A stretch of DNA of 64,000 nucleotides from Allomyces arbusculus (lineage: Eukaryota; Blastocladiomycota; Blastocladiomycetes; Blastocladiales; Blastocladiaceae): contig JADHYV010000007.1 in NCBI GenBank assembly GCA_027604705.1, positions 62,001 through 126,000 on the forward strand. The letters are read 5' to 3'. Shown here piece after piece: positions 54,160 through 64,000 of this stretch. Under the pieces are notes generated by a model, which was not told the DNA's origin, made no database searches, and saw only the letters and a list, made by a program, of their open reading frames with translations. A program made the position numbers and the translations under genes. The stretch's first letter is position 1, and each line of letters opens with the position of its first letter.

Positions 54160-56433
54160 TCACTCGTCGTCGCCCAACACATGGTGCAAAAACGGCACAT
54201 CCGACAACTCCCGGCCGAGGTAATTGCGCAGCATCGCGTCACCACTCCGCGTCGCGCCAGGCACCAAAATCTTCTCCGCGTATTCGTGACTGACCGCCGA
54301 GTCGAGGCATCCCTGGGGCCCAGCCCGGCGCATGACTTCGGCAAAGCAGTCGTGCGACGCGACCTCCGAGTAGAGGTACGAATAGTACCCCGCATCGTAC
54401 CCGGCTAAGTGGTACCAGGCCGCGTACGGCCAGGTCCCCTCAATCATTTCCGTGCCGTTGACGTTGCGCTGCAGGTTGGCCCACGTCGACGCGAGCTTGG
54501 CAATAATCGCGTCGCGATCACCCTCGGCAAAGCCGGGCGCGTGAATCGCCAGGTCGTAGAGCGACATGAACAGCTGCCGCGTGTACGCGTACCCGCCGTT
54601 CACGCGGCGGAGGGCGGCCAGCGTTTTCTGCTCGGCATCGGGCAGCGCCGCGCCGGTGTCGACGTGGCTCGTCATTTGCGCGAGCACTTGCGCGTCGTAG
54701 AGCCAGTTTTCCAGCATTTGCGAGGGCAGTTCGAGGAAATCAATTTCGACACCACCCGGGTAGGGGTTGACCGACCACGACCACGCGTGCAGCGCGTGGT
54801 CCGACTGCGTGAGGAGGCAGTGCATGACGTGGCCGCACTCGTGGAAGAAGGTGCGCGCCTCGGAGAATCGCAGCAGCGCCGGACGGCCGGGGGTCGCCTT
54901 AGTCATGTTACCGATATTCGCGGCGATGGGCAGCGTGCGGGTGCCGTCGGGACGGAGAGTGGCCGGCATGAGCGGCACGACACACTGGTGGCCGTACTTG
55001 CCCGGGCGCGGGTGCAGGTCGAGATAGAAATGGCCAACGAGCTGCTTTGTCGACCCGCGGTAGACTGCGTAGGCGCGGACGTCGGCGTGCCATTTGGGCA
55101 TGTTCTCTGCGGCAATGAACTCCAGATCGAACATGGTCGCGTAAATGGCCAACGTCGCATTCAGAACGCGCTCGAGCGGGAAGTACTGCGCAATCACGTC
55201 GTCGTCGATCGCGTACTGCGTCTTTTTCAGGACCGCGACATAGTAGGCAATATCCCACGGCTGGACGGCTTCGCCATGCGGCGCATCCACGTCGGCGTCC
55301 TTGAGCGCCTGCAGCTGTGCCATATCGGCCTCGCGACGCGGCTGCAGCTTGACGGCGAGATCGTCGAGGAACGCGAGTTGGTCGGGCGACTTGGCCATGT
55401 TAAACGAAAGTCGGTAGTGAGCGTGCGACGCGTAGCCCGCGAGTTCGGCCGCTTTTTGCCGTGCCGCGACCATGTCAGCCAAGACGGCGAGATTCGCCTC
55501 GCACCGGGCATTGTACGCCGTGTACATGGCCTTGCGCGTCGCCGGGACCGCGCACGTCTGCATGACGGCCAAGTAATCGGGCGCCTTGGTAGTCACGACG
55601 TACTGGCCGTCGTCGGTGCGGTCGAGGCCCGAAAGGTACCGGTCCGAGCATCCGCGCAGGGCGTCGCCGTTGAATTCGAGCACGGTCGTGTCCTCGTTAA
55701 TGGTCTGCGTGTACTTTTGCTCGAGGTGTGCAATCTCGCCGCGCGTGCGCGTGTATTCAGCGCGCTGGTCGGGATCAGCAATCGCAAGCCCATTGGCGCG
55801 ATGCAGCGCCATGGTCTGGTCGTAGAGCCGCGCGAGGACCGCGTCGCCGCGGTTATGCACCTCGGCCTCGACGGCCTCGAGCGCGGCATAGACGCGTGCG
55901 TCAGCATAGGCCGCGTCGAACGCTTGCTTGAGCGTCGTCTTGGCCTCGGCTGAGGCCGAGCGAACGTCGGCATCGGCGTGCACCATGGACGGGAACGTGG
56001 CAAAGACTTGGTCGACGGCAGCCGCGTCGAGCGCCGCGTGCAGGGCCAGCAGCGTCGACTCGAAGGTACGATCCTCAGGGGACAGAGCGGCGATCGCGTC
56101 GCGCGCGGCGTCGAGGGACGCGGTAATGGCCTCGACGCGCGCCTCGATGGACGCGACAGTCACGTCGGCGAGCGTGAATTCGGCCGCGGGCAGGTCCGTG
56201 GCGGGCACGGTTGTGGACATCTTGGCGGTGGAGAAGGTGCGGAAGACGGTGCTGGTGATCCTTGGCGACGGGATTGCTATCGTCGAGGCCGTGATCGTTG
56301 GGGAGAAGGAGCTGAACGAGCGTGACGCGAGAGCAGCAGCAGGGCGGGTCCAGGCGCGTCGTGACGGGGTGGAGAGTGCAGCGCGAGTGGTCAGGCGCGC
56401 AATGCTTGCGAGCCGCGCTGGTGAGGCGAGCAT
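54160..56433 (-). CDS. M3-family zinc oligopeptidase (thimet oligopeptidase / saccharolysin type)
   Basis: M3 peptidases cut short peptides, including presequence fragments in mitochondria. One exon of 757 residues runs from the ATG at 56433. The zinc motif is ARTFFHECGHVMHCLLTQSD (HExxH form HECGH, near residue 530), followed by VEIDFLELPSQMLENWLYDA, which holds the third zinc ligand. The substrate-binding GYDAGYYSYLYSEVASHDCF is typical. Before the conserved part, residues 1-71 are Arg/Ser/Ala/Thr-rich without acidic residues and end in FRTFSTAK, like a mitochondrial presequence. A second in-frame ATG at 56220 (MSTTVPATD) would give a 686-residue cytosolic form. Dual targeting from two starts is inferred. 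It is divergent from LARP1. Confidence 0.92.
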   Translation of the reverse strand: MLASPARLASIARLTTRAALSTPSRRAWTRPAAALASRSFSSFSPTITASTIAIPSPRITSTVFRTFSTAKMSTTVPATDLPAAEFTLADVTVASIEARVEAITASLDAARDAIAALSPEDRTFESTLLALHAALDAAAVDQVFATFPSMVHADADVRSASAEAKTTLKQAFDAAYADARVYAALEAVEAEVHNRGDAVLARLYDQTMALHRANGLAIADPDQRAEYTRTRGEIAHLEQKYTQTINEDTTVLEFNGDALRGCSDRYLSGLDRTDDGQYVVTTKAPDYLAVMQTCAVPATRKAMYTAYNARCEANLAVLADMVAARQKAAELAGYASHAHYRLSFNMAKSPDQLAFLDDLAVKLQPRREADMAQLQALKDADVDAPHGEAVQPWDIAYYVAVLKKTQYAIDDDVIAQYFPLERVLNATLAIYATMFDLEFIAAENMPKWHADVRAYAVYRGSTKQLVGHFYLDLHPRPGKYGHQCVVPLMPATLRPDGTRTLPIAANIGNMTKATPGRPALLRFSEARTFFHECGHVMHCLLTQSDHALHAWSWSVNPYPGGVEIDFLELPSQMLENWLYDAQVLAQMTSHVDTGAALPDAEQKTLAALRRVNGGYAYTRQLFMSLYDLAIHAPGFAEGDRDAIIAKLASTWANLQRNVNGTEMIEGTWPYAAWYHLAGYDAGYYSYLYSEVASHDCFAEVMRRAGPQGCLDSAVSHEYAEKILVPGATRSGDAMLRNYLGRELSDVPFLHHVLGDDE

Positions 56434-57044
56434 TGAACGGCGGCTTGTGGAGGGGAGTGAACGTCGGCGGGCATGGTGGTGGTGGTCACGGTCGGGCCGA
56501 CGCGACGCGCTGGTGGCGATCAGTTTCTTCGGTGGTTGACCCGGCGTTTCGGCCTGGTGGACTGGTTGGGCGACAGTGTGTCCCACGGCGCCCGGTCACC
56601 TGCTCTGCGCGTGACACGCCAAACACGGTTCGAGTCAAAGCGCGTTTCTTCGGTTTCGCTTGGTAAACGGCGCGCTGATCACGGCCAACCACCGTTCAAC
56701 CGCTTTTCATCTGACCACCGCGGCCGCAGTCGTTGCGACCCGCCATCCAGCTCGACGACGACGGTCGTCGTCTGCGCCGCCGGGCCCCCCGCACTCCCCG
56801 CATTCGCACCCCGGCGCCCGCTGCCGCCCGCCCGAGCCGCTCCCGACCGGATTTTCGTGTCCCACCGTCGCCGACTCGCTCGCGCCCGCGTGGCCCCGCT
56901 CCCACACGGCCGGACCGCGCCGTGGCCTCCTTCACATCGCGCCCGCATCAAGTGCCGCCCCGCCCCACGGCAAGGCGTCCACACGCGTCGTCTGCGTCCG
57001 ATCCCCTACCCAAGTTCACACTCGCGTGCCGTCCCTGCCCGACC
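56434..57044. promoter_or_regulatory. Shared promoter region, M3 peptidase / LARP1
   Basis: A 611-nt spacer between divergent starts. The LARP1 frame is open without ATG through the right half, which is C-rich and Arg/Pro/Ser-coding; it is taken here as leader. A pyrimidine-rich leader would suit a gene of the translation machinery. Confidence 0.45.
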
Positions 57045-60000
57045 ATGTCCGCGAACCACGCCGATTCGCCCACCGCGCCGCTGGCGCAGGACGCCGCGCC
57101 GTCCGCGCCTGCTGCGGCCCCGACGACTGCGCCGTCGTCATCGCCCACACCCGCGGCCGTGCCCAAGCCCGCGCCGCCGCCCGCCAAGTCAGCGTGGAAC
57201 ATCCCGTTCAAGCGCGTCGCGCCCGCGCCGATCGGCGTCGCTGAGTCCGATCCAACCACGACCGCGACCGCGACCCCAGAACCCGCACCAATTGCGGCTC
57301 CCAAGCCGCGCACTGCTGCTGCTCCCGCTGCAGCTGCTGCAGCCGCACCGGCGCCATCGTCGGCTCCGCAGTCCGGCGATGACGATTTCGCGCCGGTCGT
57401 GTCGAAGCGCACGCGCAAGCAGCAGCAGAAGCAGGCGCAGTTGATGCAGCTTGCGTCTGCGCCGCGCGCGCCGCGGCCACCACGCGATTCGCCCGCGCTG
57501 TCGAGTGGCGCCGCGTCCCCGCGCCCGTCGAGCGATAGTCCAGCGCCCTCGACTGCGATCGACCGCAAGGCGTCCAACACGGATCTGGCTGCGTCGGTAG
57601 CGAGTTCGGTAGCAGCTGATGCGGAGACGGCGCCTTTTGTTGCCGCGGAGAAAGAGAAGGAGAAGAAGCCGTTTGTCCCGGCACCGCCGCCCGCCGTGAG
57701 CCCGTGGGCCAAGGTCAAGGTCACGCCCGTGCCGATCCCGGTCGTCGAAGGTACGCGAGATCATGATGATTTGGGACCGCTCCACCGTTCTCTTGTTGCT
57801 CACCCTATCCTCCTTTTGCTGCTCACAGAGGCCGCGCCCAACGCTGCCAAGTGGCCGTCGCTCGACGAAGTCAAGTCGTCGTCGCCGCGGTCCACGTCGC
57901 CCTCCAACGACGCCGAGGCGACCCCAACCGCTGCGGCTCCGGCCCCGGTGGCGCCCAAGAAGGGCAAGAAGGCGGCGTGGACGGCGTTGCCGATCCCGGT
58001 TCCTGCCGCCAAGCCGCCGCGCGCGCCGCGCGATCCGGCCGCACCGCGCGAACCCCGCAAGCCCCGGGCTGCCGCCGCTGATGGCGCTGCGCCGTCGGCG
58101 CCTGCCAAGGAGGGGGACACCAAGGAGCAGAAAGACAAGCCGTCCAAAAAGTCACGCAAAAAGCACCACGCGCACGCAAATGCTTCTGATGCGGGTGCCG
58201 CGGCGCCGCAGCCGGACCAGCAGCAGCAGCAGCAGCAACCGGCTCCCCAGCCGACGGCCGCGCCCGACGCCCAGTCGCACCCGCAGCACCACGGCCACCA
58301 CCATGGCCACCACCACGGGCACCACCAGCGCCCGCCGCGTAACAATGTCAGAAAGCACGCACCGGCGCCTGTGGCCCCCGGTGCGCCCGCCCCCACCATG
58401 GGCTCGGCGCCCACCACTGGGCCGTACCAGCCGCGCGGTATGCCTGCTATGCCCGTGCTCGTCCCGCCGACCATGGCGCTGTCCGGCGAAGCGTCGCTGC
58501 CGCCCAAGCCCAACGTACCGCTCCCGCCCGCGGATTACCCGTCGAGACACGTCTTGCCGGTCCTCGCGGGCGCGAACGCGCCGGTCCCCGTGCCCGTGCC
58601 TGCGGCTGCTGCCACTGCCGCCGGTGTCGTCCCGCCGCCGCGGTTCAACGCCTACCCCGCCGGCCCGTCGACCTACGCGCCCGCTCCGGCTCCGACCGCT
58701 CCGTACGGGTACACCGCCCCGGGTTACTCGCCTTTCACGGTCGACACCGAGACGTTGCAGCTCTATCTGCGCGGGCAGATCGAGTACTACTTTTCCGTGG
58801 CCAATCTGTGCAAGGATCTCTACATCCGTCGGCACATGGACCAGGACGGATGGGTGGAAGTTTCTTTCCTTGCCGCATTTAACCGCGTCAAGCAGTTGAC
58901 CGATTCGGTGCCGATGATCGTCGCTTCCCTAGCCGGGTCGGAAGTGGTCGAGGTTGCGCCCGACCGCCGTCGTGTGCGCCGCGCGGGGGATTGGGCCCGG
59001 TGGGTCATTGCACCAGCGTTGGCCGAGGCGCTCGCGCCCAAGTCGGCGCCGCCGGTTGTTGCCAGGCCGCCAGTCGAGACGTCCGCGCAGGTGCAGCGCG
59101 AAGTGGAGGCCGCGGTAGTTAAACGGCCGGTGGAGATCAAGGCACCGCCGAAGGTTGAAGCCAAGCCTGTTGAGATGACGCCCAAGGCTGCGGCGGCCCC
59201 GTCGGCTGCGGTCGAGGCGGTGCCGAAGGCCGCTGTTGCGCTTGCCCCGGTCGAGGCCAAGCCCACACAGGAGGCCAAGCCCGTTGAGGAGGACAAGCCC
59301 ACTGAGCCGTCCGCCCAGCTCAAGGTCGAGGATGAAGAACCCAAGGCCGACGAGCAGGGCGGTGGGTGGGTGCAGGTTGTGCGGTCGCGCAAGACGTCGA
59401 CACCCACGCGCAACTCGCTGTCGCGGACGTCGCCCGTCCAGCAGGACTCGCCCGCCAAGGATGAGCCCTCTGTTGCCGCCGAGCCCAAGCCGATCCTGAC
59501 GAGTGCCGCGGTCACGGCCATGACCACGCCCGCCGACATCACCGAAGAACTCGAGGACGCGCTGACGAACCCGCGGCACCGCGCCGTGCGCGGCGAGCAC
59601 GACGCACCATCATCGGACGACGATATTGTCTACGACGATGGCGATGCCGCGTTCTTGGACGAGGGTGAGTATGGCTGGTCGGATGACGACGAGTTGCCGG
59701 ACCATTTGCTCTCGAGTCTGGTCATTGTCACGCAGCGCGCCAAAAAGCACGACAAGGATAAGGGGTACAACATCGGGTTCGATCGCAAGGCCACGTTTGA
59801 CGACTTGAACGACGCCATCAACGAGGGTCTCTACCAGTACGAACTCGCCCTGCGGCGCGATGCCAAGCGCGCGGCCGCTGCAGGTGGTGCGTCGATCGAA
59901 AAGGTGCAGGCCGTCTCGCGCGAGGCATGGCGCGAACTCATGCCGCCCGGCACAATTCTGCGCACCGAGTCGGCCGATTCGATCGAGCCCGTCAAGGCGC

Positions 60001-61271
60001 CCAAGAAGGCAACTGCGTCGGCGCCGGCACCGGCACCGACGAATGTCGCTGCTGCGATTGCTGCGAGCGGGAACAAGAAGGCCAAGAAGCCCCGGTTCTA
60101 CCCGGTCAACCCGCCCGCTGACCCGGCGGCGGCCGTCAAGCCGGATACGCGCCAGTATTATGCGTCGGATTCGGTCGGGTATGTCTTCTCGCCGGCCACG
60201 TCCCCGACGCGCGCCACGTTTGCGGCCGAGGAGGGCGAGGCGTCGTCGTCGGCGTCAGTCCCGGCTGCGGCCGCGGCGGCGTTGCAGAAGGCTGTGGCGG
60301 CGGCAGCGGCGGCAGCCCCGGCACCGGTCAAGCCTGCTCAGCAACAGCCGCAGCAGGCGCGCCAGCCGAAGCAGCAGCAGGAGAAGCGTGGAGGCGGCGG
60401 CAGTGCGCCGCGGTCGCGCAAGACGTCGATGCGCGCATCAGCCGCTAACGGGTCGACTGACTCGCTCGAGTCCCCGATCGGGTTCCACGAGCACCCGTCG
60501 CACGAGCTGTTGCGCGAGAACGGGTTCATCCAGCATAAGTACTTCAAGTACCACGCCAAGGCGCTCAAGGAGCGCAAGCGGCTCGGCGTCGGGTGCGCGG
60601 AAATGAACACGCTCTACCGGTTCTGGTCGCATTTCTTGCGCGACCATTTCAACCGGAAAATGTACGCCGAGTTCAAGCGGCTCGCGCTTGAGGACGCGCG
60701 GCCCATGGACGAAACGGCGACGCCCTACCGGTACGGGCTCGAGTGCCTCTACCGGTTCTTCTCGTACGGGCTCGAGGCCAAGTTCCGCCAGGACTTGTGG
60801 GCCGACTTTGAGGCCCTGGTCGCCGACGATGTCGCTGAGCACAAGGCGCGCACCGAAAAGAACAAGAAGGATCGCGCGCCCGAATTGCTCTACGGGCTCG
60901 AGAAGCTGTGGGCGTACCTGTACTACCGCCAAGACAAGTCGAGCAACCCGCTCACGCCGCGCGGCGATGTCGCCGCCGCGCTCGCCAAGTTCAAGTCGAT
61001 CGGAGATTTCAAGCGGTACGCCGACGGTGCCGACCTCGACGAGCCGCCCAAGCCCAAGGCTGCCGCTGCTCCCGCTGCGAAGCCGGCGACGACCGCGTCG
61101 AAGCCCGATGCGAAGAAGCCTGCTGCTGCGACCAAGCGCAGCGGACCGAGTGCTGCCAAGGCGCCCGCTGTGCCGCCGGTGCCGCCGAGTGTGATTTCCA
61201 CGCCCATGGTCTCGATTCTCGATGACCGTATCATGTTCCCGCCGCTGCCGTCGTCGGCAGGTAAGAAGTAA
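57045..61271 (+). CDS. LARP1: LARP1, La-related protein 1
   Basis: LARP1 binds mRNA 5' ends, especially TOP mRNAs, and controls their stability and translation under TOR. Exons 57045-57750 and 57829-61271 give 1382 residues. The La motif lies near residues 540-625: [60 protein letters not shown]. Near the C-terminus (about 1120-1290) is the DM15 cap-binding region: [60 protein letters not shown] and [20 protein letters not shown]. This makes it a true LARP1, unlike budding-yeast Sro9/Slf1, which lack DM15. The rest is disordered Ala/Pro/Lys-rich sequence with a His/Gly run ([13 protein letters not shown]). The 78-nt intron is stopless and a multiple of three. The ATG is the first in frame. 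Confidence 0.94.
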   Translation: MSANHADSPTAPLAQDAAPSAPAAAPTTAPSSSPTPAAVPKPAPPPAKSAWNIPFKRVAPAPIGVAESDPTTTATATPEPAPIAAPKPRTAAAPAAAAAAAPAPSSAPQSGDDDFAPVVSKRTRKQQQKQAQLMQLASAPRAPRPPRDSPALSSGAASPRPSSDSPAPSTAIDRKASNTDLAASVASSVAADAETAPFVAAEKEKEKKPFVPAPPPAVSPWAKVKVTPVPIPVVEGTRDHDDLGPLHRSLVAHPILLLLLTEAAPNAAKWPSLDEVKSSSPRSTSPSNDAEATPTAAAPAPVAPKKGKKAAWTALPIPVPAAKPPRAPRDPAAPREPRKPRAAAADGAAPSAPAKEGDTKEQKDKPSKKSRKKHHAHANASDAGAAAPQPDQQQQQQQPAPQPTAAPDAQSHPQHHGHHHGHHHGHHQRPPRNNVRKHAPAPVAPGAPAPTMGSAPTTGPYQPRGMPAMPVLVPPTMALSGEASLPPKPNVPLPPADYPSRHVLPVLAGANAPVPVPVPAAAATAAGVVPPPRFNAYPAGPSTYAPAPAPTAPYGYTAPGYSPFTVDTETLQLYLRGQIEYYFSVANLCKDLYIRRHMDQDGWVEVSFLAAFNRVKQLTDSVPMIVASLAGSEVVEVAPDRRRVRRAGDWARWVIAPALAEALAPKSAPPVVARPPVETSAQVQREVEAAVVKRPVEIKAPPKVEAKPVEMTPKAAAAPSAAVEAVPKAAVALAPVEAKPTQEAKPVEEDKPTEPSAQLKVEDEEPKADEQGGGWVQVVRSRKTSTPTRNSLSRTSPVQQDSPAKDEPSVAAEPKPILTSAAVTAMTTPADITEELEDALTNPRHRAVRGEHDAPSSDDDIVYDDGDAAFLDEGEYGWSDDDELPDHLLSSLVIVTQRAKKHDKDKGYNIGFDRKATFDDLNDAINEGLYQYELALRRDAKRAAAAGGASIEKVQAVSREAWRELMPPGTILRTESADSIEPVKAPKKATASAPAPAPTNVAAAIAASGNKKAKKPRFYPVNPPADPAAAVKPDTRQYYASDSVGYVFSPATSPTRATFAAEEGEASSSASVPAAAAAALQKAVAAAAAAAPAPVKPAQQQPQQARQPKQQQEKRGGGGSAPRSRKTSMRASAANGSTDSLESPIGFHEHPSHELLRENGFIQHKYFKYHAKALKERKRLGVGCAEMNTLYRFWSHFLRDHFNRKMYAEFKRLALEDARPMDETATPYRYGLECLYRFFSYGLEAKFRQDLWADFEALVADDVAEHKARTEKNKKDRAPELLYGLEKLWAYLYYRQDKSSNPLTPRGDVAAALAKFKSIGDFKRYADGADLDEPPKPKAAAAPAAKPATTASKPDAKKPAAATKRSGPSAAKAPAVPPVPPSVISTPMVSILDDRIMFPPLPSSAGKK

Positions 61272-62107
61272 GCGAGGGATCGCGTTGTTGCTCTGTTCAT
61301 TTTTTCCTTCGCTGGTGTTTCTTTTCGTTCGCTGTGTGTGCTTGGACGTCGAGCATTGCTCTTCTGCCAACGGTTCCGTTTGCACTCTTTTTCGTTCCGT
61401 CGTGGTGTTTGTTGTTCGTCATTTGGGTTGGATTGCACCGCATTTGCATTATTCTTGCTCCTCGCCGTCGTCGGGCCCGTCCCGCTTGTGACTGCGTGTG
61501 GACATGCGGGGCGGGGTCGGCCGTGTGGGGATTGTTTGGTTCGTTGGTCATTGTAGGTCGCATAGCATTGAACATGATCTTGGGATTTGTATTTCGACGT
61601 CGAGTAGGAAGATCCTGGACGCACTCGATAGTGCTCGGGCCAGCCTCGCCATCGCAGGTGGCGGATCCGTCGGGGTGGGGGCATGGCGAAGCGGCAGTAG
61701 TTTTCGCGCTGACAAACTAGCGTCTCCCGCGGTCACGTTTCTCACTTCACTAACAACATCTTGTTCGCCCTGATCTTTTGCTCTTGCCTCTTTGCTGCTG
61801 CCAACGCGCGAACAAGGACGTCGATCCAAGCAAAACGGCCCCGCTTTGCATTTCGCCAAGCCGAACTTGCGGCAAAACCGCGTCGGTTCCGCTTCTCGAC
61901 CTCAACGGTGTCAGCAGGACATTCGAAAGTCGACGCGATCAACTCTCTGCGAGCGCCAAGGATCTCAACAAGATCCGGAATGGCCGACGGCAGCTTCTCG
62001 CTGCGATCCACGAGCCTTCTCTCTCTCTCTGGATCACTCTCCACCCGACAAGCCTCTCGTCGCCGAGTTGAGCAGCCAGTTCTCTCGACTCGATTGTGAT
62101 CACAATC
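61272..62107. other. Spacer between LARP1 and the EamA transporter
   Basis: About 840 nt with a T-rich LARP1 3' UTR on the left and the promoter and leader of the transporter on the right. No gene is supported. Confidence 0.45.
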
Positions 62108-64000
62108 ATGCCGGGTCCGACCAAGTACGCCAAGCTTGCGGCAGCCGACGCCGAAGCCGAAGGAGAAGTCGACAATGATGTGCTCCTCGACGGTCCGCTC
62201 GTCTTCCACTCGACTATGGGTATTCCAGTTTTGAGTGATCTGTACCGTTTGCTAACACAGCCTGCTCAACCCAGATCCAATCGTTGCGCATCGCACACCA
62301 AGCACACCCGCCATGCCGCACGACAAGAAACCGCTCCTGTCCCGCATTTCCTCGCACTTCGACTCGCTCGCGCAGGCCATCGTGCCCGCCGATGTAGCTC
62401 CCGGCGAGCCCGCACCTAAGCGCATGCTCTTTGCAGCAGCTGCGGCTGCGACCCGGCTCAGCGCGCATCTGAGCGCAGCCGCTCTGAACGCGCCGGACCC
62501 AATCGCGCCGCACTCGCCCGCGGGCGACGCCGCGTCCATGTCGCCGCCACACTCCCCACCGCCACGGCTCAAGAGCAAGCTGAGCGACTCGAGTTTCAGC
62601 GAATACGCGCAGAAGTCGGGCACAGTCGCGCCCACAGCCACGGGGACCAGCCGGTCGGAGTCCTTGCAAGCGCTATTTGCGGGCGGGACGAGTCGGAGCC
62701 GGCGTGGGACGGGCGCGCTCGACGCGACGATGGAACTGTCGGAAGAGCCATCTACGTCGACGCCAGAGCCCGTCGTGACTGGATGGCGCGCACGGCTCAA
62801 GAGTATTAACCCGGGTTTGCCGCTGATGGTCTTGAATTCGCTGCTCGGGTCGGTGATTTCGCTTTCTGTTAAGATGCTCGCGTCCATGGCGCAGCCCTAC
62901 CCGACGTTCGAGCTGGTGTTTGTGCGGTCGCTCGCCGTGTTCCTGTGCTGTATGGCGTGGAAGGCCTTTAAGGCGCCGAGTTTTGCGATGCCTGCGGGCG
63001 TGCAGGCCAAGATGGCCAGGGCGGCCGAGGTGCTCTTGGGCCCGCCTGGGGCACGGCTCGCTCTGTTTGGTCGCAGTCTGTTCGGGTTCCTGTCGGTTGT
63101 GACGTACTACGTGTCGATCCGGTACCTGTCGCTCGGCGAGGCGACGGTGATTTCGTTCACGTCACCTATTTTCGTGGGCATCTTTGCGCGTGTGTTTTTG
63201 AAGGAGAAGTGGGAGGTACGCGCACTTTGTTCTCCACTGACCCATCGGTTTGCTTTCATCGTATGAAAACACAACTGACCCCTTGTTGGTAGCGCATCGA
63301 CGCGGCTGCAGCTACCATTTCGCTCCTCGGTGTGTCGGTCATTGCGAACCCACGCATCCTTGACGTCTTCATGCAGTCGCCAACCGTCACGTTGCGCACC
63401 GTGACGCGCGCCGTCACCTACTACTCAGAAGAAACACGCCTTCTCGCCATTGTTTTCGGCCTGATCTCGGCCGTTTCTGGCGCAACGGTCTACATATTTC
63501 TGCGCCTGCCGGCCCTGCGCCCGCTCGCGCCCGTGCATATCCTTACGACCTTCTCGATCCTGTCCACTGTGTTCGCGACTTTTGGCTCGTGGATCTTCGA
63601 CGGTTCGCCCACGGCCGTCCTGCGCGTTATTCCGAGCACGCTCAAGGAACTCTTGTTTCTCGGGCCGATGCTTTCATTCACGGGCCTAATCGCGCAAGTG
63701 TGTCTAGCGACGGCGCTCAAGTTTGAAAAGGCGTCCAAGTGCACGACCATGAACTTCTTGCAGGTCGTGTTCTCGTTCTTGCTCGACTTGGGGTTCCGCG
63801 GGACCGTGCCGCATGTGTCGGATATCGTTGGTGCGTCGATTATCGTGAGCTGCGTGCTGCTCGTGTCGGTTGCGAAGCTGCGGTCCGAGGCCAAGAACGC
63901 GGCGGCCGCACGCGAAGCTGTGGCAGCGCCGACGCTGGTCGTACCTCAGGTAGAGAAGATGGAGGAGCAGCCGATGGGTGATGCTGGCGCGGTGCGGGCC
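62108..64000 (+). CDS. EamA/DMT-superfamily transporter, SLC35G-like (3' end outside window)
   Basis: EamA proteins have ten membrane helices and move nucleotide sugars, metabolites or other small molecules. Exons 62108-62219, 62275-63215 and 63293 to beyond 64000 give 587 residues in the window. The cytosolic N-terminus is long and disordered. Helices begin near residue 220: LPLMVLNSLLGSVISLSVKM, YPTFELVFVRSLAVFLCCMA, LFGRSLFGFLSVVTYYVSIR, and the signature LSLGEATVISFTSPIFVGIF. After the second intron come ISLLGVSVIANP, LAIVFGLISAVSGATVYIFL and MNFLQVVFSFLLDLGFRGTV, near the end of the EamA fold. The first intron (55 nt, GTATTC with a GCTAAC branch point) is short; if it is not used, translation may start at the in-frame ATG at 62313. 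The substrate cannot be told. Confidence 0.85.

Noticed and set aside
56733-57044. LARP1 reading frame open upstream of the chosen ATG
   Set aside because: It has no ATG and is low-complexity Arg/Pro/Ser; the first ATG at 57045 has a normal context.

Overview
The window is compact, GC-rich nuclear DNA from a eukaryote, most likely an early-diverging zoosporic (flagellated) fungus; Blastocladiomycota would fit but is an inference. Introns are short (mostly 55-200 nt), with GT/AG ends and CTAAC- or CTGAC-like branch points. Fungal-style genes (stand-alone GTP cyclohydrolase II, KRR1, an Mgr3-like TPR protein) sit beside TMEM17, a ciliary transition-zone protein that non-flagellated fungi lack. 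About 25 genes can be supported, on both strands. Many form divergent pairs sharing a short promoter, or tail-to-tail pairs with little space between them.

Layout. 1-14 kb: FANCD2 (minus, C-terminus beyond the left edge), SAR1, mitochondrial rRNA dimethyltransferase/TFB1M, prohibitin PHB1, a MEF2-type MADS-box factor (minus) and ribosomal protein uS2/RPS0 (minus). 14-30 kb: an Mgr3-like TPR protein, a large F-box-like/ankyrin protein (minus) and, divergent from it, the spliceosomal core gene PRP8. PRP8 carries a 233-residue mini-intein at the conserved Prp8 intein site. 30-44 kb: TMA7 (minus, with a GC-AG intron), RIB1, EMC5 (minus), TMEM17, a Q-rich protein full of S-P-x-K motifs, an unknown one-TM protein (minus), FBP1 and KRR1. 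44-57 kb: LCB1 (minus), a YbaK-domain protein, a FANCE-like gene ending 3 nt from a convergent coiled-coil gene, MOB1, a gene-like but broken-looking stretch, and an M3 oligopeptidase (minus). 57-64 kb: LARP1 and the start of an EamA/SLC35G-type transporter that leaves the window on the right.

How the genes relate. Most are housekeeping genes for splicing (PRP8), ribosome assembly and translation (KRR1, uS2, TMA7, LARP1), secretion and membranes (SAR1, EMC5, LCB1), mitochondria (PHB1, TFB1M, Mgr3-like), carbon and flavin metabolism (FBP1, RIB1) and mitotic exit/Hippo signalling (MOB1). Two Fanconi anaemia components, FANCD2 and a FANCE-like protein, lie about 45 kb apart. The strongest unusual items are the PRP8 mini-intein, the FANCE-like gene, TMEM17 as a sign of a cilium, the SPxK-repeat protein and the GC-AG intron of TMA7.

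All exon limits were worked out by eye from splice signals and family similarity. No database search was run.
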